Shown piece by piece: positions 1 through 7,018 of a stretch of DNA of 21,999 nt; position 1 is the first letter of the stretch, and each line of letters begins with the position of its first letter. This DNA is from a virus, in IMG/VR virus record IMGVR_UViG_3300042448_001056, positions 1 through 21,999 of that record; one strand, given 5' to 3'. A program made the position numbers and the translations under genes. Below the pieces are notes generated by a model. That model was not told the DNA's origin. It searched no databases and worked only from the letters and a program-made list of their open reading frames with translations.

Positions 1-380
1 ACTAAATCAGAACCGCCTTGTTGCCAAATAGTTGTACCCTCTCTGTGTATTTTTCGAGTAATCAAAAAAGCTAATGAATCCTTGCTAATCCCGTCTTTTG
101 GTGTTATACCTTTTTCATCAATCCATTGTCTAATTACATCTTTAAGTTTGCCTGGTTTGTTGCCGTTTGTTGTAGGTTTTCTACCAAACTCTAAAGCACC
201 GATATATTGCTCGGCATAAACAGTTAAAGTAGAGTTCTTGACATCGTAACGAACTGACTTAGCCAAACGCCCTGAAGCATTAACAGCTCCATACTTGGTC
301 ACTCTTTTAGTCTGAATATCTTTAACCAACCTATCAGTTAACTCAAGTCCTAATTTATTTAAGTATTCGTTGAAGTCCAT
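1..380 (-). CDS. HK97 gp10-like neck/tail completion protein (partial, 3' end missing)
   Basis: The reading frame opens at the ATG at 380-378 and stays open to the window edge, giving 126 residues. The N-terminus reads MDFNEYLNKLGLELTDRLVK. Residues of about 30-70 contain NASGRLAKSVRYDV and then YIGALEFGRKPT. This is the layout of the HK97 gp10-like family: an N-terminal helix, an 'SGxLxxSv' strand turn, and a 'y..xvEfGt' motif. Such proteins sit at the head-tail joint or complete the tail. The start lies 1 nt after the TAA of the preceding gene (382-384), which supports co-transcription and translational coupling. The family call is by motif only. The C-terminus lies outside the window. Confidence 0.72.
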   Translation of the reverse strand, partial: MDFNEYLNKLGLELTDRLVKDIQTKRVTKYGAVNASGRLAKSVRYDVKNSTLTVYAEQYIGALEFGRKPTTNGNKPGKLKDVIRQWIDEKGITPKDGISKDSLAFLITRKIHREGTTIWQQGGSDL

Positions 381-381
381 T

Positions 382-822
382 TTATACTATTTCAGTTGGT
401 AAACAATCAACAACCGTTGAAATTACTTTAGCATTAAACCTCACAAACATTCCGCTTGTGATTCCGTTAAACTGCTTAAAATATGGCTCTGCTTGATAAC
501 CTGTATATTGAACATTCTTAGCAATTAGCCATTGCTCTAATCTTCTTTGCATAATATCCGCTTGCTCGATTATCTCGAGTCTTTCTTCATCATTGGTGTG
601 TGGAGTATCTTGGAAGATTAAAGCTATTAATACGTTAGGAATAGTATCGACTGCTTGGTTTTGGTCGGCTCTGCTAATTGTAAAAGGATATAAATGTATT
701 TGTGGCAAAGATTGTTTTTCAATAGCTAAGTTTGCATCCGATACTCTGCCATGATAAAAAGTACCATTCGGATTTATATCAAAGGCTATCTCTCTTATGG
801 TATCGACAAAATCTTTGTACAT
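382..822 (-). CDS. putative tail terminator / neck protein
   Basis: This is a 146-residue soluble protein starting MYKDFVDTIREIAFDINPNG. It has no signal peptide, membrane segment or catalytic motif that I recognise. The order of elements is an N-terminal helix, a strand near LPQIHLYPFTI, and a long helix with ERLEIIEQADIMQRRLEQWL. It ends in a strand with an aromatic-rich turn (GMFVRFNAKVIS). This resembles small tail-terminator or head-completion proteins, which also begin with a helix and end in beta strands. It sits directly upstream of a gp10-like gene, the usual place for such a protein. A 44-nt gap separates it from the preceding gene. The role is inferred from position and shape; another small neck protein is equally possible. 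Confidence 0.6.
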   Translation of the reverse strand: MYKDFVDTIREIAFDINPNGTFYHGRVSDANLAIEKQSLPQIHLYPFTISRADQNQAVDTIPNVLIALIFQDTPHTNDEERLEIIEQADIMQRRLEQWLIAKNVQYTGYQAEPYFKQFNGITSGMFVRFNAKVISTVVDCLPTEIV

Positions 823-866
823 TGGACAAAAGTAATCAATTTAAATAGCGTTTTATTTTGTTAGCC

Positions 867-1112
867 TTATTTTTTTTGAAGCATCCGATACGCCTCCTCG
901 AGGTCTTTTTTGTACATACTTTCCTCAAAGTCCATTAATAAGACTTCATATATTTCCTCCGCTGGCAAAGCCATTACTTCACTCATTGTTTTGTGATACT
1001 TTTCACCAATGGTTTTAATGGTCATTTTAGCCCCAAACTTTTTAAACCTATCCACATCTGCCAAAACCTCTGCTTGTGTGGGTTTATAGTCGTTTAATCG
1101 CTTGTATTTGTC
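867..1112 (-). CDS. downstream (T-like) part of tail assembly chaperone, reached by -1 frameshift
   Basis: This frame lies -1 relative to the upstream chaperone-like gene and is open from the slippery site at 1112-1118 down to the TAA at 867-869, giving 81 codons. It has no ATG until position 1025, well inside the conserved-looking part; a separate start would have to be TTG at 1064. The sequence has a KKFGAKMTIKTIGEKYHK segment and then ALPAEEIYEVLLMDFEES. It is helical and rich in Lys and Glu, with no membrane segment. In lambda-like phages the tail chaperone exists as G and a longer G-T fusion made by -1 slippage, and T recruits the tail tube protein. I infer the same here. The alternative is an independent small protein starting at TTG 1064 (65 aa). 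Confidence 0.6.
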   Translation of the reverse strand, partial: DKYKRLNDYKPTQAEVLADVDRFKKFGAKMTIKTIGEKYHKTMSEVMALPAEEIYEVLLMDFEESMYKKDLEEAYRMLQKK

Positions 1113-1540
1113 AAAAAATCGTGATAACTGTTCAAAAAAAAAGCAGCCAAAGGATATGAAATGGTAGTTGGTAGCTTTGAATAGTCCACATCCGTATATA
1201 CTTTTAGTATAGGTATCATTGCTTTAAATGGTTTTTCCGCTGCAATTAAATGAGCCTTTGCAACTTCAACTTTACCATAGGATTCTTTTCCAATATCCAT
1301 TTTATTCTCTTCAGCTACATAGGCATCGGGCAATTCACTCATGAATGAAGTAGCTAACATAATCGAAGCCAAAGATTCGCTATTGAGTCGTTCTAACTGG
1401 TCTTTAGAAACATCGAGTAAACAACTGACTTGCTCCAATGCTGTTTCGCAATCCATCCAGTTAATAAATCTTTCGAACGGCACGTCATGCCATGAAGTTG
1501 GTATTTGAATTATTTGAGTTCCAATACTTGAGGTTATCAT
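1094..1540 (-). CDS. tail assembly chaperone-like protein (G-like)
   Basis: This is a 148-residue protein. The N-terminal half reads IQIPTSWHDVPFERFINWMD followed by ALEQVSCLLDVSKDQLERL. That pattern ('P-x-SWxxV...f...' then a helical 'l..ll.vs...l..l') is what I associate with tail assembly chaperones of Bacteroidota phages. The C-terminal half contains EVAKAHLIAAEKPFKAMIPI and PLAAFFLNSYHDF. Its start overlaps the terminase stop as ATGA (1540-1537). Seven codons before its TAA there is a T TTT TTG heptamer in the correct phase for -1 slippage into the next frame, giving a fusion of about 224 residues. The position next to the terminase rather than next to a tape measure gene is unusual. The family call is moderate; the frame geometry is directly visible. 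Confidence 0.65.
   Translation of the reverse strand: MITSSIGTQIIQIPTSWHDVPFERFINWMDCETALEQVSCLLDVSKDQLERLNSESLASIMLATSFMSELPDAYVAEENKMDIGKESYGKVEVAKAHLIAAEKPFKAMIPILKVYTDVDYSKLPTTISYPLAAFFLNSYHDFLTNTSD
1112..1118 (-). promoter_or_regulatory. candidate -1 ribosomal frameshift site (T TTT TTG)
   Basis: On the minus strand the zero-frame codons are GAT TTT TTG ACA, so the heptamer T TTT TTG has the X XXY YYZ phasing required for tandem -1 slippage. The -1 frame is open from here to 867. A second run (TTT TTT TTG) lies at about 1132-1140. I saw no clear pseudoknot downstream. Confidence 0.55.
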
Positions 1541-2685
1541 ATTAGTGAATTTCGTTTTATAGTAGTAGCGTATTTTTGTTTAGTCAAATGTTGAAAACTA
1601 TATCTAAGGGAGTCAATTCCGTGATTAAAGGCATCAACTGGTATTCCTGCTTTCTTATCATTCCAAACATAATTAGATAATTCCTTTTTTAGATTATGGC
1701 TTCGTTCGGTTATTATTAGTCGATAATCTTGCATTTTAGTTATTCCTGCTGATACACTCCCTTGTCCCTTTTCACATCCAATTATGTTTAATCCTTTTCG
1801 CTTCAAATCGTCAATTAGTCTCGGCTCTGAATTATCTCCGATAATCAAATCAGTTGGTTTGCTAATCAGTTGTTTATTCGCTTGTAAAATAGCATCCGTT
1901 CCCATCCCTTGACTTGAATAAAGTAATTCATCTGCAAATATAGTTTTTGTTTTTTCATCAACGGCAACTTTTATTAATGTTGTCGGGTCAATGCTGAATC
2001 CGTAATCCTGACCATAAGCATAAGGAAGCGAATTGTTAAAATTTCCAATAGTCCAATTCGTAAATATTGAACCCTCCCTTGTTGCCCTTTCTCCACTTCC
2101 ATAAATTTTCCACCAATAATCATTGTGCTTTCTGCTTTCAATATCTTCAACTTGCGCTGCTGTTAAATAGGGATTGTCTTTGTAGGTTGTAATTAAAGGA
2201 GGGTATTTTTCAATATAAGGGTCGAGCCAGTGTTCTAATCCTAATGCTGGGTTATAGTCGCAAATAATTCTATGCCTTGTTCTCGGGAATAATTGGTCAA
2301 TTGTTTCTTGTGGAAATTGGTGTGCTTCGTTAATCCAAAGTATATCCCTTGACCTTCCATGTATTTTATCGGGTGTGTCCGCTCCATAATAACTGATTGT
2401 ATTTCCGCTTAAATCGTATGTATGGTCGGTTTTATTGTGATTCCTATCGTCATAAAGATTTAATGACATTAGAACATCTTTAAAGTCCTTCCATGCTGTA
2501 GCCTTTAAAGCGGTAAAAGTATCTCTGCAAATATCTATTTCCATGCCTTTGTAAAGTAAGCAGTAATCAATTAGAAATAGGATAGCTGAATAAGTTTTAC
2601 CCGACCTCGTGCCACCTTGTAAAAGGGTTATCCGTTGGTCGTTTACTTTCTCATGCAGATAATCAAAGTTAGGATTGGCTTTCAT
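1537..2685 (-). CDS. terL: terminase large subunit
   Basis: This 382-residue protein is the packaging motor. It carries an ATPase that pumps DNA into the prohead and a nuclease that cuts it. Walker A is GGTRSGKT at residues 24-31, and Walker B with its glutamate is ILWINE at 115-120. The coupling motif DYNP is at 143-146. The nuclease part shows acidic residues expected of the RNase H-like fold: D227 in QDYG, D284 in IGDNSEP, and D351/D358 in DAFNHGID. The length is slightly short for a large terminase but no motif is missing. It belongs to the terminase_3/PBSX-like type by motif layout. It overlaps the small subunit gene by 17 nt and is coupled by ATGA to the next gene. The ATG at 2685 is supported by the Walker A motif following closely. 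Confidence 0.95.
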   Translation of the reverse strand: MKANPNFDYLHEKVNDQRITLLQGGTRSGKTYSAILFLIDYCLLYKGMEIDICRDTFTALKATAWKDFKDVLMSLNLYDDRNHNKTDHTYDLSGNTISYYGADTPDKIHGRSRDILWINEAHQFPQETIDQLFPRTRHRIICDYNPALGLEHWLDPYIEKYPPLITTYKDNPYLTAAQVEDIESRKHNDYWWKIYGSGERATREGSIFTNWTIGNFNNSLPYAYGQDYGFSIDPTTLIKVAVDEKTKTIFADELLYSSQGMGTDAILQANKQLISKPTDLIIGDNSEPRLIDDLKRKGLNIIGCEKGQGSVSAGITKMQDYRLIITERSHNLKKELSNYVWNDKKAGIPVDAFNHGIDSLRYSFQHLTKQKYATTIKRNSLI

Positions 2686-2929
2686 TTGCTTTCATAAACG
2701 GAGGTAACTCTTTTTTTGTCATCTCTACATTTGCGCTTATTTCCGTTGGGATTAGTTTGGCTGCTATCTTGTAAAATTCAGTTGGGTTTTCTTTTGACCA
2801 GTCACGCATATTAACTCTTGGTTGGTCTTGTAGCCATTCTAAAGTCGATTGTACGCATTGCTTCATTGATGCCGTTGTCTTATTAACTGCTCCTTTAGTT
2901 CGCCCTCCTGTTTTAGCACCCTTAGCCAT
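2669..2929 (-). CDS. terS: terminase small subunit
   Basis: This is an 86-residue protein directly upstream of, and overlapping, the large terminase gene. The basic N-terminus (MAKGAKTGGRTKGAVNKTT) is the form seen in many small terminases, which begin with 'GRxKGxxNKxT' before a helix-turn-helix. Residues of about 30-60 carry WLQDQPRVNMRDWSKENPTEFYKIAAKLIP; this 'dP..fy.laaKliP.e' ending is common in Bacteroidota phage small subunits. The protein should recognise the packaging start site and load the large subunit. It is shorter than the usual 130-180 residues, so the oligomerisation part is compact. The identification rests on position together with the two motifs. Confidence 0.82.
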   Translation of the reverse strand: MAKGAKTGGRTKGAVNKTTASMKQCVQSTLEWLQDQPRVNMRDWSKENPTEFYKIAAKLIPTEISANVEMTKKELPPFMKANESQS

Positions 2930-2930
2930 A

Positions 2931-2943
2931 ATCTATTATAGAT
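2931..2943. promoter_or_regulatory. 13-nt palindrome just before the small terminase start
   Basis: ATCTAT-T-ATAGAT is a perfect inverted repeat about one base upstream of the terS ATG (2929-2927). It overlaps the translation initiation region, so it could be an operator or a short mRNA hairpin. In AT-rich sequence a repeat of this size can arise by chance. Confidence 0.25.
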
Positions 2944-2967
2944 AAAACTATTTGTTAATCAATTGGT

Positions 2968-3264
2968 TTAAATATTATAATAAACAGTTTGACATGGCTT
3001 TACTTCGATTGTATCGCGTCTTACAACTCTTTTTTGAATGTCGAGTATCTCCAAAGGATAAATCCCTTTAGGCAGAGTTATCTTTGGGTTTTCATTCATT
3101 TCATCTCCTAAGATGTTGTTATTGATTTTGACCATGAAATTGCCTTTTAAGAGGTTGGCTATTATCACTTCGCTTTCTTTTGGGCAAAGGGGCGGTTTTG
3201 AGCATTTTGTTATATCCATTACAAACCATACTAAAAGGAATGTAATTGTCATTGTTTTTTTCAT
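2968..3264 (-). CDS. small predicted lipoprotein or exported protein
   Basis: This 98-residue protein starts MKKTMTITFLLVWFVMDITKC: a short basic N-terminus, about 12 hydrophobic residues, then Cys21. This looks like a lipoprotein signal with a poor lipobox, a form tolerated in Bacteroidota, or an ordinary signal peptide. The mature part contains KINNNILGDEMNENPKI and ends with strands (TLPKGIYPLEILDIQKR), suggesting a small beta domain. Pairs of cysteines (21, 27 and one near the C-terminus) fit a periplasmic or surface location. The start is coupled by ATGA to the previous gene (3264-3261). Phage-encoded lipoproteins often act in superinfection exclusion, but nothing here proves that. Confidence 0.6.
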   Translation of the reverse strand: MKKTMTITFLLVWFVMDITKCSKPPLCPKESEVIIANLLKGNFMVKINNNILGDEMNENPKITLPKGIYPLEILDIQKRVVRRDTIEVKPCQTVYYNI

Positions 3265-3467
3265 TGTGTTGATTTTTCGGCTACTATTAAATACATTGTA
3301 GCTTGTTGACCATAACCCTTTTCAATAATTACTGGATTCTTAAAATCTTTGTTTATCTTATACATACTAATATCTTCAATTTGATTAATGTCTGTATATT
3401 GAATATAGTAATGCAACTCATTTTCAGTTAAACTTCTTTTTTCAGTTGGCAAATCAATTAGTTTCAT
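3261..3467 (-). CDS. hypothetical protein (68 aa)
   Basis: I do not recognise this protein. I chose the ATG at 3467, one base after the TGA of the preceding gene (3469-3471), rather than an in-frame start at 3485 that would overlap that gene by 17 nt. The protein begins MKLIDLPTEKRSLTENELHY and continues with mixed alpha/beta character (YYIQYTDINQIEDISMY). It ends in a hydrophobic strand (ATMYLIVAEKSTQ). It has no membrane segment or catalytic motif. It is coupled by ATGA to the lipoprotein-like gene and lies in a row of small genes between ninG and the terminase. Confidence 0.6.
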   Translation of the reverse strand: MKLIDLPTEKRSLTENELHYYIQYTDINQIEDISMYKINKDFKNPVIIEKGYGQQATMYLIVAEKSTQ

Positions 3468-3468
3468 A

Positions 3469-3699
3469 TCAGAATGGCAAGTCATCTTTTACTGAATCCA
3501 TTGGTTTAGATTCTTTTTGCATTGGTTCAGTTAAAGCAGCTCCAAAGTAGCTAACTCCGTTTTTGTCTTTACGAACCCAAAGTCCGATGTCTTTTACTTT
3601 GCCGTCTATTTTGATTTGACCTTTGTAGTCAGGGTGATTGTCGGCTGACTTTTTTGTGTTTTTGAAAATTAGTCCTGAATTGTCCTTTGTGATTTCCAT
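3469..3699 (-). CDS. mini single-strand DNA-binding-like protein with an SSB-type acidic tail
   Basis: This is a 76-residue protein. The body reads HPDYKGQIKIDGKVKDIGLW and then VRKDKNGVSYFGAALTEP, an alternating strand pattern such as small OB-like domains show. The last residues are VKDDLPF, close to the DDDIPF tail by which bacterial SSB proteins recruit replication and repair partners. It sits between NinG and the terminase, downstream of the primase-helicase. I infer a compact ssDNA-binding protein or an adaptor that mimics the SSB tail. The tail is visible directly; the fold is a guess from strand periodicity. It is far shorter than normal SSB (about 110-180 residues). Confidence 0.6.
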   Translation of the reverse strand: MEITKDNSGLIFKNTKKSADNHPDYKGQIKIDGKVKDIGLWVRKDKNGVSYFGAALTEPMQKESKPMDSVKDDLPF

Positions 3700-3722
3700 A
3701 GTTAGTGAATTTAGCTACAAAT

Positions 3723-4259
3723 TTAATAATTTTTTAGATAGTTAAGGTATTTTTTTTTCATTTCAATTAATTCCTCTTTGCTCCATGCCTTTGTTCTTTG
3801 CGTTTCTGATAGCCGTTCCAAATTTTCAACGTATTCGATTCCGTATCTTTGAATTAGTCCTTTTCGATATTCAGTTAAGTTTCCGCTTAGGAACTTATTA
3901 CATTTAGAGTTACATTGTTTATGGCAGTTAGTTTCTTCAAATATTAATCCAGTAAAAGGATATGCGCTAAAGTAGTGACCACCTGCCCATTGATTCGATT
4001 CTTTGCATCCACAACTAATGCAAGGTTGGTCAAAATCTCTTTTCCTAATCCAAAGTTGAAATACTTTTTTGGCATCTTTCAAATAATCGGATTTCTTTTT
4101 TAGTGATTCTTTGCGCTCTGATTGCCTTTTTTTAGATTCCTTAGCCTGTCTTTCCGCTAATTTACCTTTGGCATAGGTCAAAGCACATTCATAGCCACAA
4201 ACTGATTGTAATGGCTTTTTAGGCTCAAACTCTGCTTTACAAATTTTGCATTTTTTCAT
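3723..4259 (-). CDS. ninG: NinG recombination protein (Rap-like junction endonuclease)
   Basis: This 178-residue protein matches the lambda NinG/Rap family, which cleaves branched recombination intermediates. It begins with a zinc-finger-like MKKCKICKAEFEP segment (Cys4, Cys7) and a second pair in QSVCGYECA (Cys21, Cys25). A long basic coiled region follows (residues about 30-65, rich in Lys, Arg and Glu). The core has VFQLWIRKRDFDQPCISCGC, AGGHYFSAY and then CHKQCNSKCN, the Cys/His cluster typical of the family. The C-terminus is helical (LERLSETQRTKAWSKEELIE). The length is close to the family norm. It follows the primase-helicase gene after a 53-nt gap that contains a 22-bp palindrome. It fits with the ERF and YqaJ genes in a recombination set. 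Confidence 0.9.
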   Translation of the reverse strand: MKKCKICKAEFEPKKPLQSVCGYECALTYAKGKLAERQAKESKKRQSERKESLKKKSDYLKDAKKVFQLWIRKRDFDQPCISCGCKESNQWAGGHYFSAYPFTGLIFEETNCHKQCNSKCNKFLSGNLTEYRKGLIQRYGIEYVENLERLSETQRTKAWSKEELIEMKKKYLNYLKNY

Positions 4260-4261
4260 AT

Positions 4262-4283
4262 ATTCCTTATTCGAATATGGAAT
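4262..4283. promoter_or_regulatory. 22-bp near-perfect palindrome upstream of ninG
   Basis: ATTCC-t-TATTCGAATA-t-GGAAT has one mismatched pair. It lies 3-24 bases upstream of the ninG start codon, in the 53-nt gap after the primase-helicase gene. No TAnnTTTG promoter box is present in the gap, so it may be a dimeric repressor site, a processing hairpin or a translation-control hairpin. Confidence 0.4.
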
Positions 4284-4312
4284 CCCTATCCTTAAATCTG
4301 CTTATCCATAAC

Positions 4313-6112
4313 TCAAAAGCACCAGTCTGGGTAATCTTCATCTTTTTTGTTTTCAATTAGTTTTGCCATAGGGTCTCCACTTTCAAATACAAACCTCCTA
4401 AATCCTCTGTGAAGATTAAAAATAGCAATTCCTTTTTTACCTACTACTTTTTGCCGTCTTATTTTTTTAGTGTGAAATTCGCAGACTGTTGAATCAGGAT
4501 TCTTTTGGTGTTCTGGTCTGTGATATACCAATATGTTATCCATTTTATTATTCCACATTGCTCCATCTGCAATATCAAATACATCTGGGCATGGATAATT
4601 GCCAGTTGAATCCTTAACCATCATTTTGGGGTGCGCTACAATAAAAAAGTAAATATTGTTTTGTTGAGCAAATCGGCTGCAATCAGCTAAAAAGGTTTCT
4701 AAATATTTATCAGAGCGACCTCCGCTTTTTGCGTATTCATTTGTCATTTGATTAAAAGGGTCAATTATGCATCCGCTAACCTTTTCCTTAATCACTAATT
4801 CCAAAAATCTTTCTTTGATGTATTCAGGGGTCGGACTTATTTCTTTTGGATATACGTAGAAAAAATGCTTTGATAGTTCGTCATAAATCCGCTCGTATTC
4901 ACTTCTACTAACTCTGTAATTTGAATCGGGTGTTAATTTCATTCCGCAATATATCTCTACTAAATCATGGTAAAATTCATGAGCAGGGTTATCCTCTGGA
5001 GAAAACAATGCGAATTTTTCCTTATATAGAATAACCCTCATAAGCATATACCACTTCAAAAAAGTAGATTTTCCATAGTTTCCTATTCCAGTCAATAAGG
5101 TTATTTCACCTCTTTTTAGCTTAAAATGACTATCAATATCCTCAACTCCTATTCCATAAAGCTGTTCGTAACCGCTATCATAAATCTTTAAAGCATCTGC
5201 CTTCACATCTTCGCCAAAAATTACATCTTTAGGTTTTATGTCAGGATTAAAAATATCAGCATCAATTTCTATTTCTTTTCGATTAACCTTTTCAACAAGT
5301 ACTTCACGTTCAAATTGAGCCGTTCCATATTTGGATTTGTTTTGTCGGTATGCAGATTTTACTACTCGTTCCAATTCTGAAAATGGAAAAGAATCACCAC
5401 CGATTTGAAATTCAAAAGCGCATAAAGAAATAGTATCACTTTCGGCTATTCCAAACCTACAACAAGCCCCAGCAAGTTTAAAAAGGAATATATTTCTTTC
5501 ACCAGTTGCAAATGCGTTCCCTTTGTTTATTTGCCATTTTAATAACTTTTGGAAACTTTCTGCATAATTACTACGCTCGTAGGTTGTTTGTTGCTCTATT
5601 GCCTTAATTTTGCGAAATACGCTTGGTTTTTCAGCTATGTATATTTCAGGGTCGTGACTTTCATAACACACACGAGATTCATTTATGCCTGAATTATCTA
5701 TTTCAGGGAATAATTCTTTAAGTGCCTGAAAATGCTCACGATGCTTTTTCCCGTCTGCTATTTTTACAAGCGCCTTTAATCCGTTTCCACTTGGTGAAAT
5801 CCAACAAGCATAAATAAACTCATTTGCACACAATAAAGATTTTTCATGATTAACATCATCTAAATTATCGAAGTCTAAACAGATTAGTTTTGAATGATTA
5901 ATCAGTCCAATATCCGTTCTTTCTCTAAATTCGCCTGAGAAACAAACACTCGGTAGGTTCTGTTTTAGCTTATTGCTACGCTCTTTATCGAGCTGATTTC
6001 TGATTTCATCAATCTTTTCTTTTGACTTACCAATTCTTATTCGCTCCAAAGCCTTTTCGACTGGAATGTAATTTGGTGTTTTGTCAAAAATGTTTTTGTA
6101 TATAGTTACCAT
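4313..6112 (-). CDS. primase-helicase (VirE-N/BT4734-like domain plus RecA-type helicase)
   Basis: This 599-residue replication protein has three parts. Residues about 50-160 form a VirE-N/BT4734-like domain: PSVCFSGEFRERTDIGLI, LICLDFDN at 77-83, and ACWISPSGNGLKALVKI around 102-118. Residues about 200-260 resemble a primase C-terminal helical domain (TGERNIFLFKLAGACCRFGI). Residues 320-599 form a RecA/DnaB/Twinkle-type helicase, with Walker A GIGNYGKST at 342-350 and Walker B GCIIDPF at 447-453. Further on are VAHP at 492-495 and KIRRQKVVGKKG at 550-561, where DnaB-type proteins carry the arginine finger. It should unwind DNA and perhaps prime at the fork. The VirE-N type is typical of Bacteroidota mobile elements. 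The start overlaps the upstream initiator-like gene by 7 nt. Confidence 0.9.
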   Translation of the reverse strand: MVTIYKNIFDKTPNYIPVEKALERIRIGKSKEKIDEIRNQLDKERSNKLKQNLPSVCFSGEFRERTDIGLINHSKLICLDFDNLDDVNHEKSLLCANEFIYACWISPSGNGLKALVKIADGKKHREHFQALKELFPEIDNSGINESRVCYESHDPEIYIAEKPSVFRKIKAIEQQTTYERSNYAESFQKLLKWQINKGNAFATGERNIFLFKLAGACCRFGIAESDTISLCAFEFQIGGDSFPFSELERVVKSAYRQNKSKYGTAQFEREVLVEKVNRKEIEIDADIFNPDIKPKDVIFGEDVKADALKIYDSGYEQLYGIGVEDIDSHFKLKRGEITLLTGIGNYGKSTFLKWYMLMRVILYKEKFALFSPEDNPAHEFYHDLVEIYCGMKLTPDSNYRVSRSEYERIYDELSKHFFYVYPKEISPTPEYIKERFLELVIKEKVSGCIIDPFNQMTNEYAKSGGRSDKYLETFLADCSRFAQQNNIYFFIVAHPKMMVKDSTGNYPCPDVFDIADGAMWNNKMDNILVYHRPEHQKNPDSTVCEFHTKKIRRQKVVGKKGIAIFNLHRGFRRFVFESGDPMAKLIENKKDEDYPDWCF

Positions 6113-6819
6113 CCTGTATCTCCTTCTAAAATTGATTTTGCAATATTGCTTTTCGGTGTTATAGAATCAGACTTTATCCATTCAGCATTGAATCCTGACC
6201 AACTCTTATTTACACACATATATAAAACATAATCTACACTCATGCCACTTTTTTCTATTTCAGACAAAAAAGAATTTAAAGCTGTTTTAGTGTTTGTAGC
6301 CTTTTTGGTTTTCCTCACTCTCAACCAATCCTCTACTAAATCTTTATTTTCTGCAAGTTTTAATAATTCAGACTTAAAATTAAACACATCTTTCTTTTCT
6401 GGTTTATTGTTATATTGTTCATTGTTATATTGTTTATCTATACTATCAATGCTTTGTACAGTGCTTTCACTTTGCTTTGTCGTGTGCTTTATTAATGCTT
6501 TATCAAGTGCGTTGTCATGTGCTTTATTAAAATTTGATAGGGCAATTATGTTGCTTGAGTATTGATTTTTTGATTTTTCAACCAACTTTATAAAGCCAAA
6601 TTCAACTAAATCATTTAAAGCATCTATGTAAGTATTATAACTCCTAATCCCAACAGCTTCTTTTGCCATAGTTGTAGGTAGACCAAATTCCTTTTTCCAA
6701 CCTAATCTATTACAATGTTCAATACAAAAGAAATATAAGATTCCATGCACTGGTTTTATTTTTGATGGGTTACTAAAAGCAAAATCGAACCACTTTCTGG
6801 AAAGTTCATAACTATTCAT
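6106..6819 (-). CDS. replication initiator / helicase-loader-like protein (winged helix plus DnaD-like C-terminus)
   Basis: This is a 237-residue protein. The N-terminal 110 residues look like a winged-helix DNA-binding domain: HGILYFFCIEHCNRLGW, TTMAKEAVGIRSYNTYIDAL and then DLVEFGFIKLVEKSKN. A low-complexity Ser/Gln/Asn linker (about 115-140) follows. The C-terminal part (WLRVRKTKKATNTKTALNSF and the NKSWSGFNAEWI ending) is the pattern at the end of many phage replication proteins of the DnaD-like/helicase-loader type. The gene lies immediately upstream of, and overlaps, the primase-helicase, the normal place for an initiator or loader. I infer origin binding and helicase recruitment. A purely transcriptional role is less likely. 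Confidence 0.75.
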   Translation of the reverse strand: MNSYELSRKWFDFAFSNPSKIKPVHGILYFFCIEHCNRLGWKKEFGLPTTMAKEAVGIRSYNTYIDALNDLVEFGFIKLVEKSKNQYSSNIIALSNFNKAHDNALDKALIKHTTKQSESTVQSIDSIDKQYNNEQYNNKPEKKDVFNFKSELLKLAENKDLVEDWLRVRKTKKATNTKTALNSFLSEIEKSGMSVDYVLYMCVNKSWSGFNAEWIKSDSITPKSNIAKSILEGDTGW

Positions 6820-7018
6820 TCAAATCAATTTTAGCTTTTATAGATTGCAGTTCATTTATTAAAACCGTTAAATCATCTGAATCTAACGTAACCCATCCGC
6901 AATGGAAATCCTCATCAAGTTTTCCGACTTGAATATAGCATCTATTTTCTGCTGAATAAAAAACTTCAAGTCTTTGCTCGCTGTTTTCATCGTCTTTAAA
7001 AATTAATGATGTACTCAT
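6812..7018 (-). CDS. hypothetical acidic protein (68 aa) behind a structured leader
   Basis: I do not recognise this protein. I chose the ATG at 7018; an in-frame ATG at 7057 lies inside the structured leader RNA and would add 13 unlikely residues. The protein starts MSTSLIFKDDENSEQRLEVF and continues YSAENRCYIQVGKLDEDFHC, then GWVTLDSDDLTVLINELQSI. The pattern is a small beta sheet followed by one helix, with no membrane part. It has its own promoter (7115-7145) and a leader of about 90 nt ending in a G-run and U-tract directly before its ATG. Its expression is therefore probably controlled by that RNA. Its stop overlaps the next gene by 8 nt, so the initiator and helicase genes may share this control. 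Confidence 0.7.
   Translation of the reverse strand: MSTSLIFKDDENSEQRLEVFYSAENRCYIQVGKLDEDFHCGWVTLDSDDLTVLINELQSIKAKIDLNE

Noticed and set aside
822-866. Possible promoter box TACTTTTG near 827-834
   Set aside because: No TTTG or TTG at a suitable distance upstream; the genes around it are one operon.
3113-3301. Plus-strand open frame over the lipoprotein-like gene
   Set aside because: Antisense shadow; its hydrophobicity arises from the complement of Lys-rich codons.
3718-3725. Possible -7 box TAAATTTG upstream of the SSB-like gene
   Set aside because: No -33 element at 17-21 nt; a chance match in AT-rich DNA cannot be excluded.
4300-4310. TTATCCATA as a second DnaA box
   Set aside because: One mismatch from the consensus; such near matches are expected by chance in AT-rich DNA.
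6242-6565. Plus-strand open frame of 107 codons
   Set aside because: It runs antisense to the replication initiator gene, is Leu/Ser/Cys-rich as expected from the complement of Lys/Glu/Ser codons, and has no promoter.
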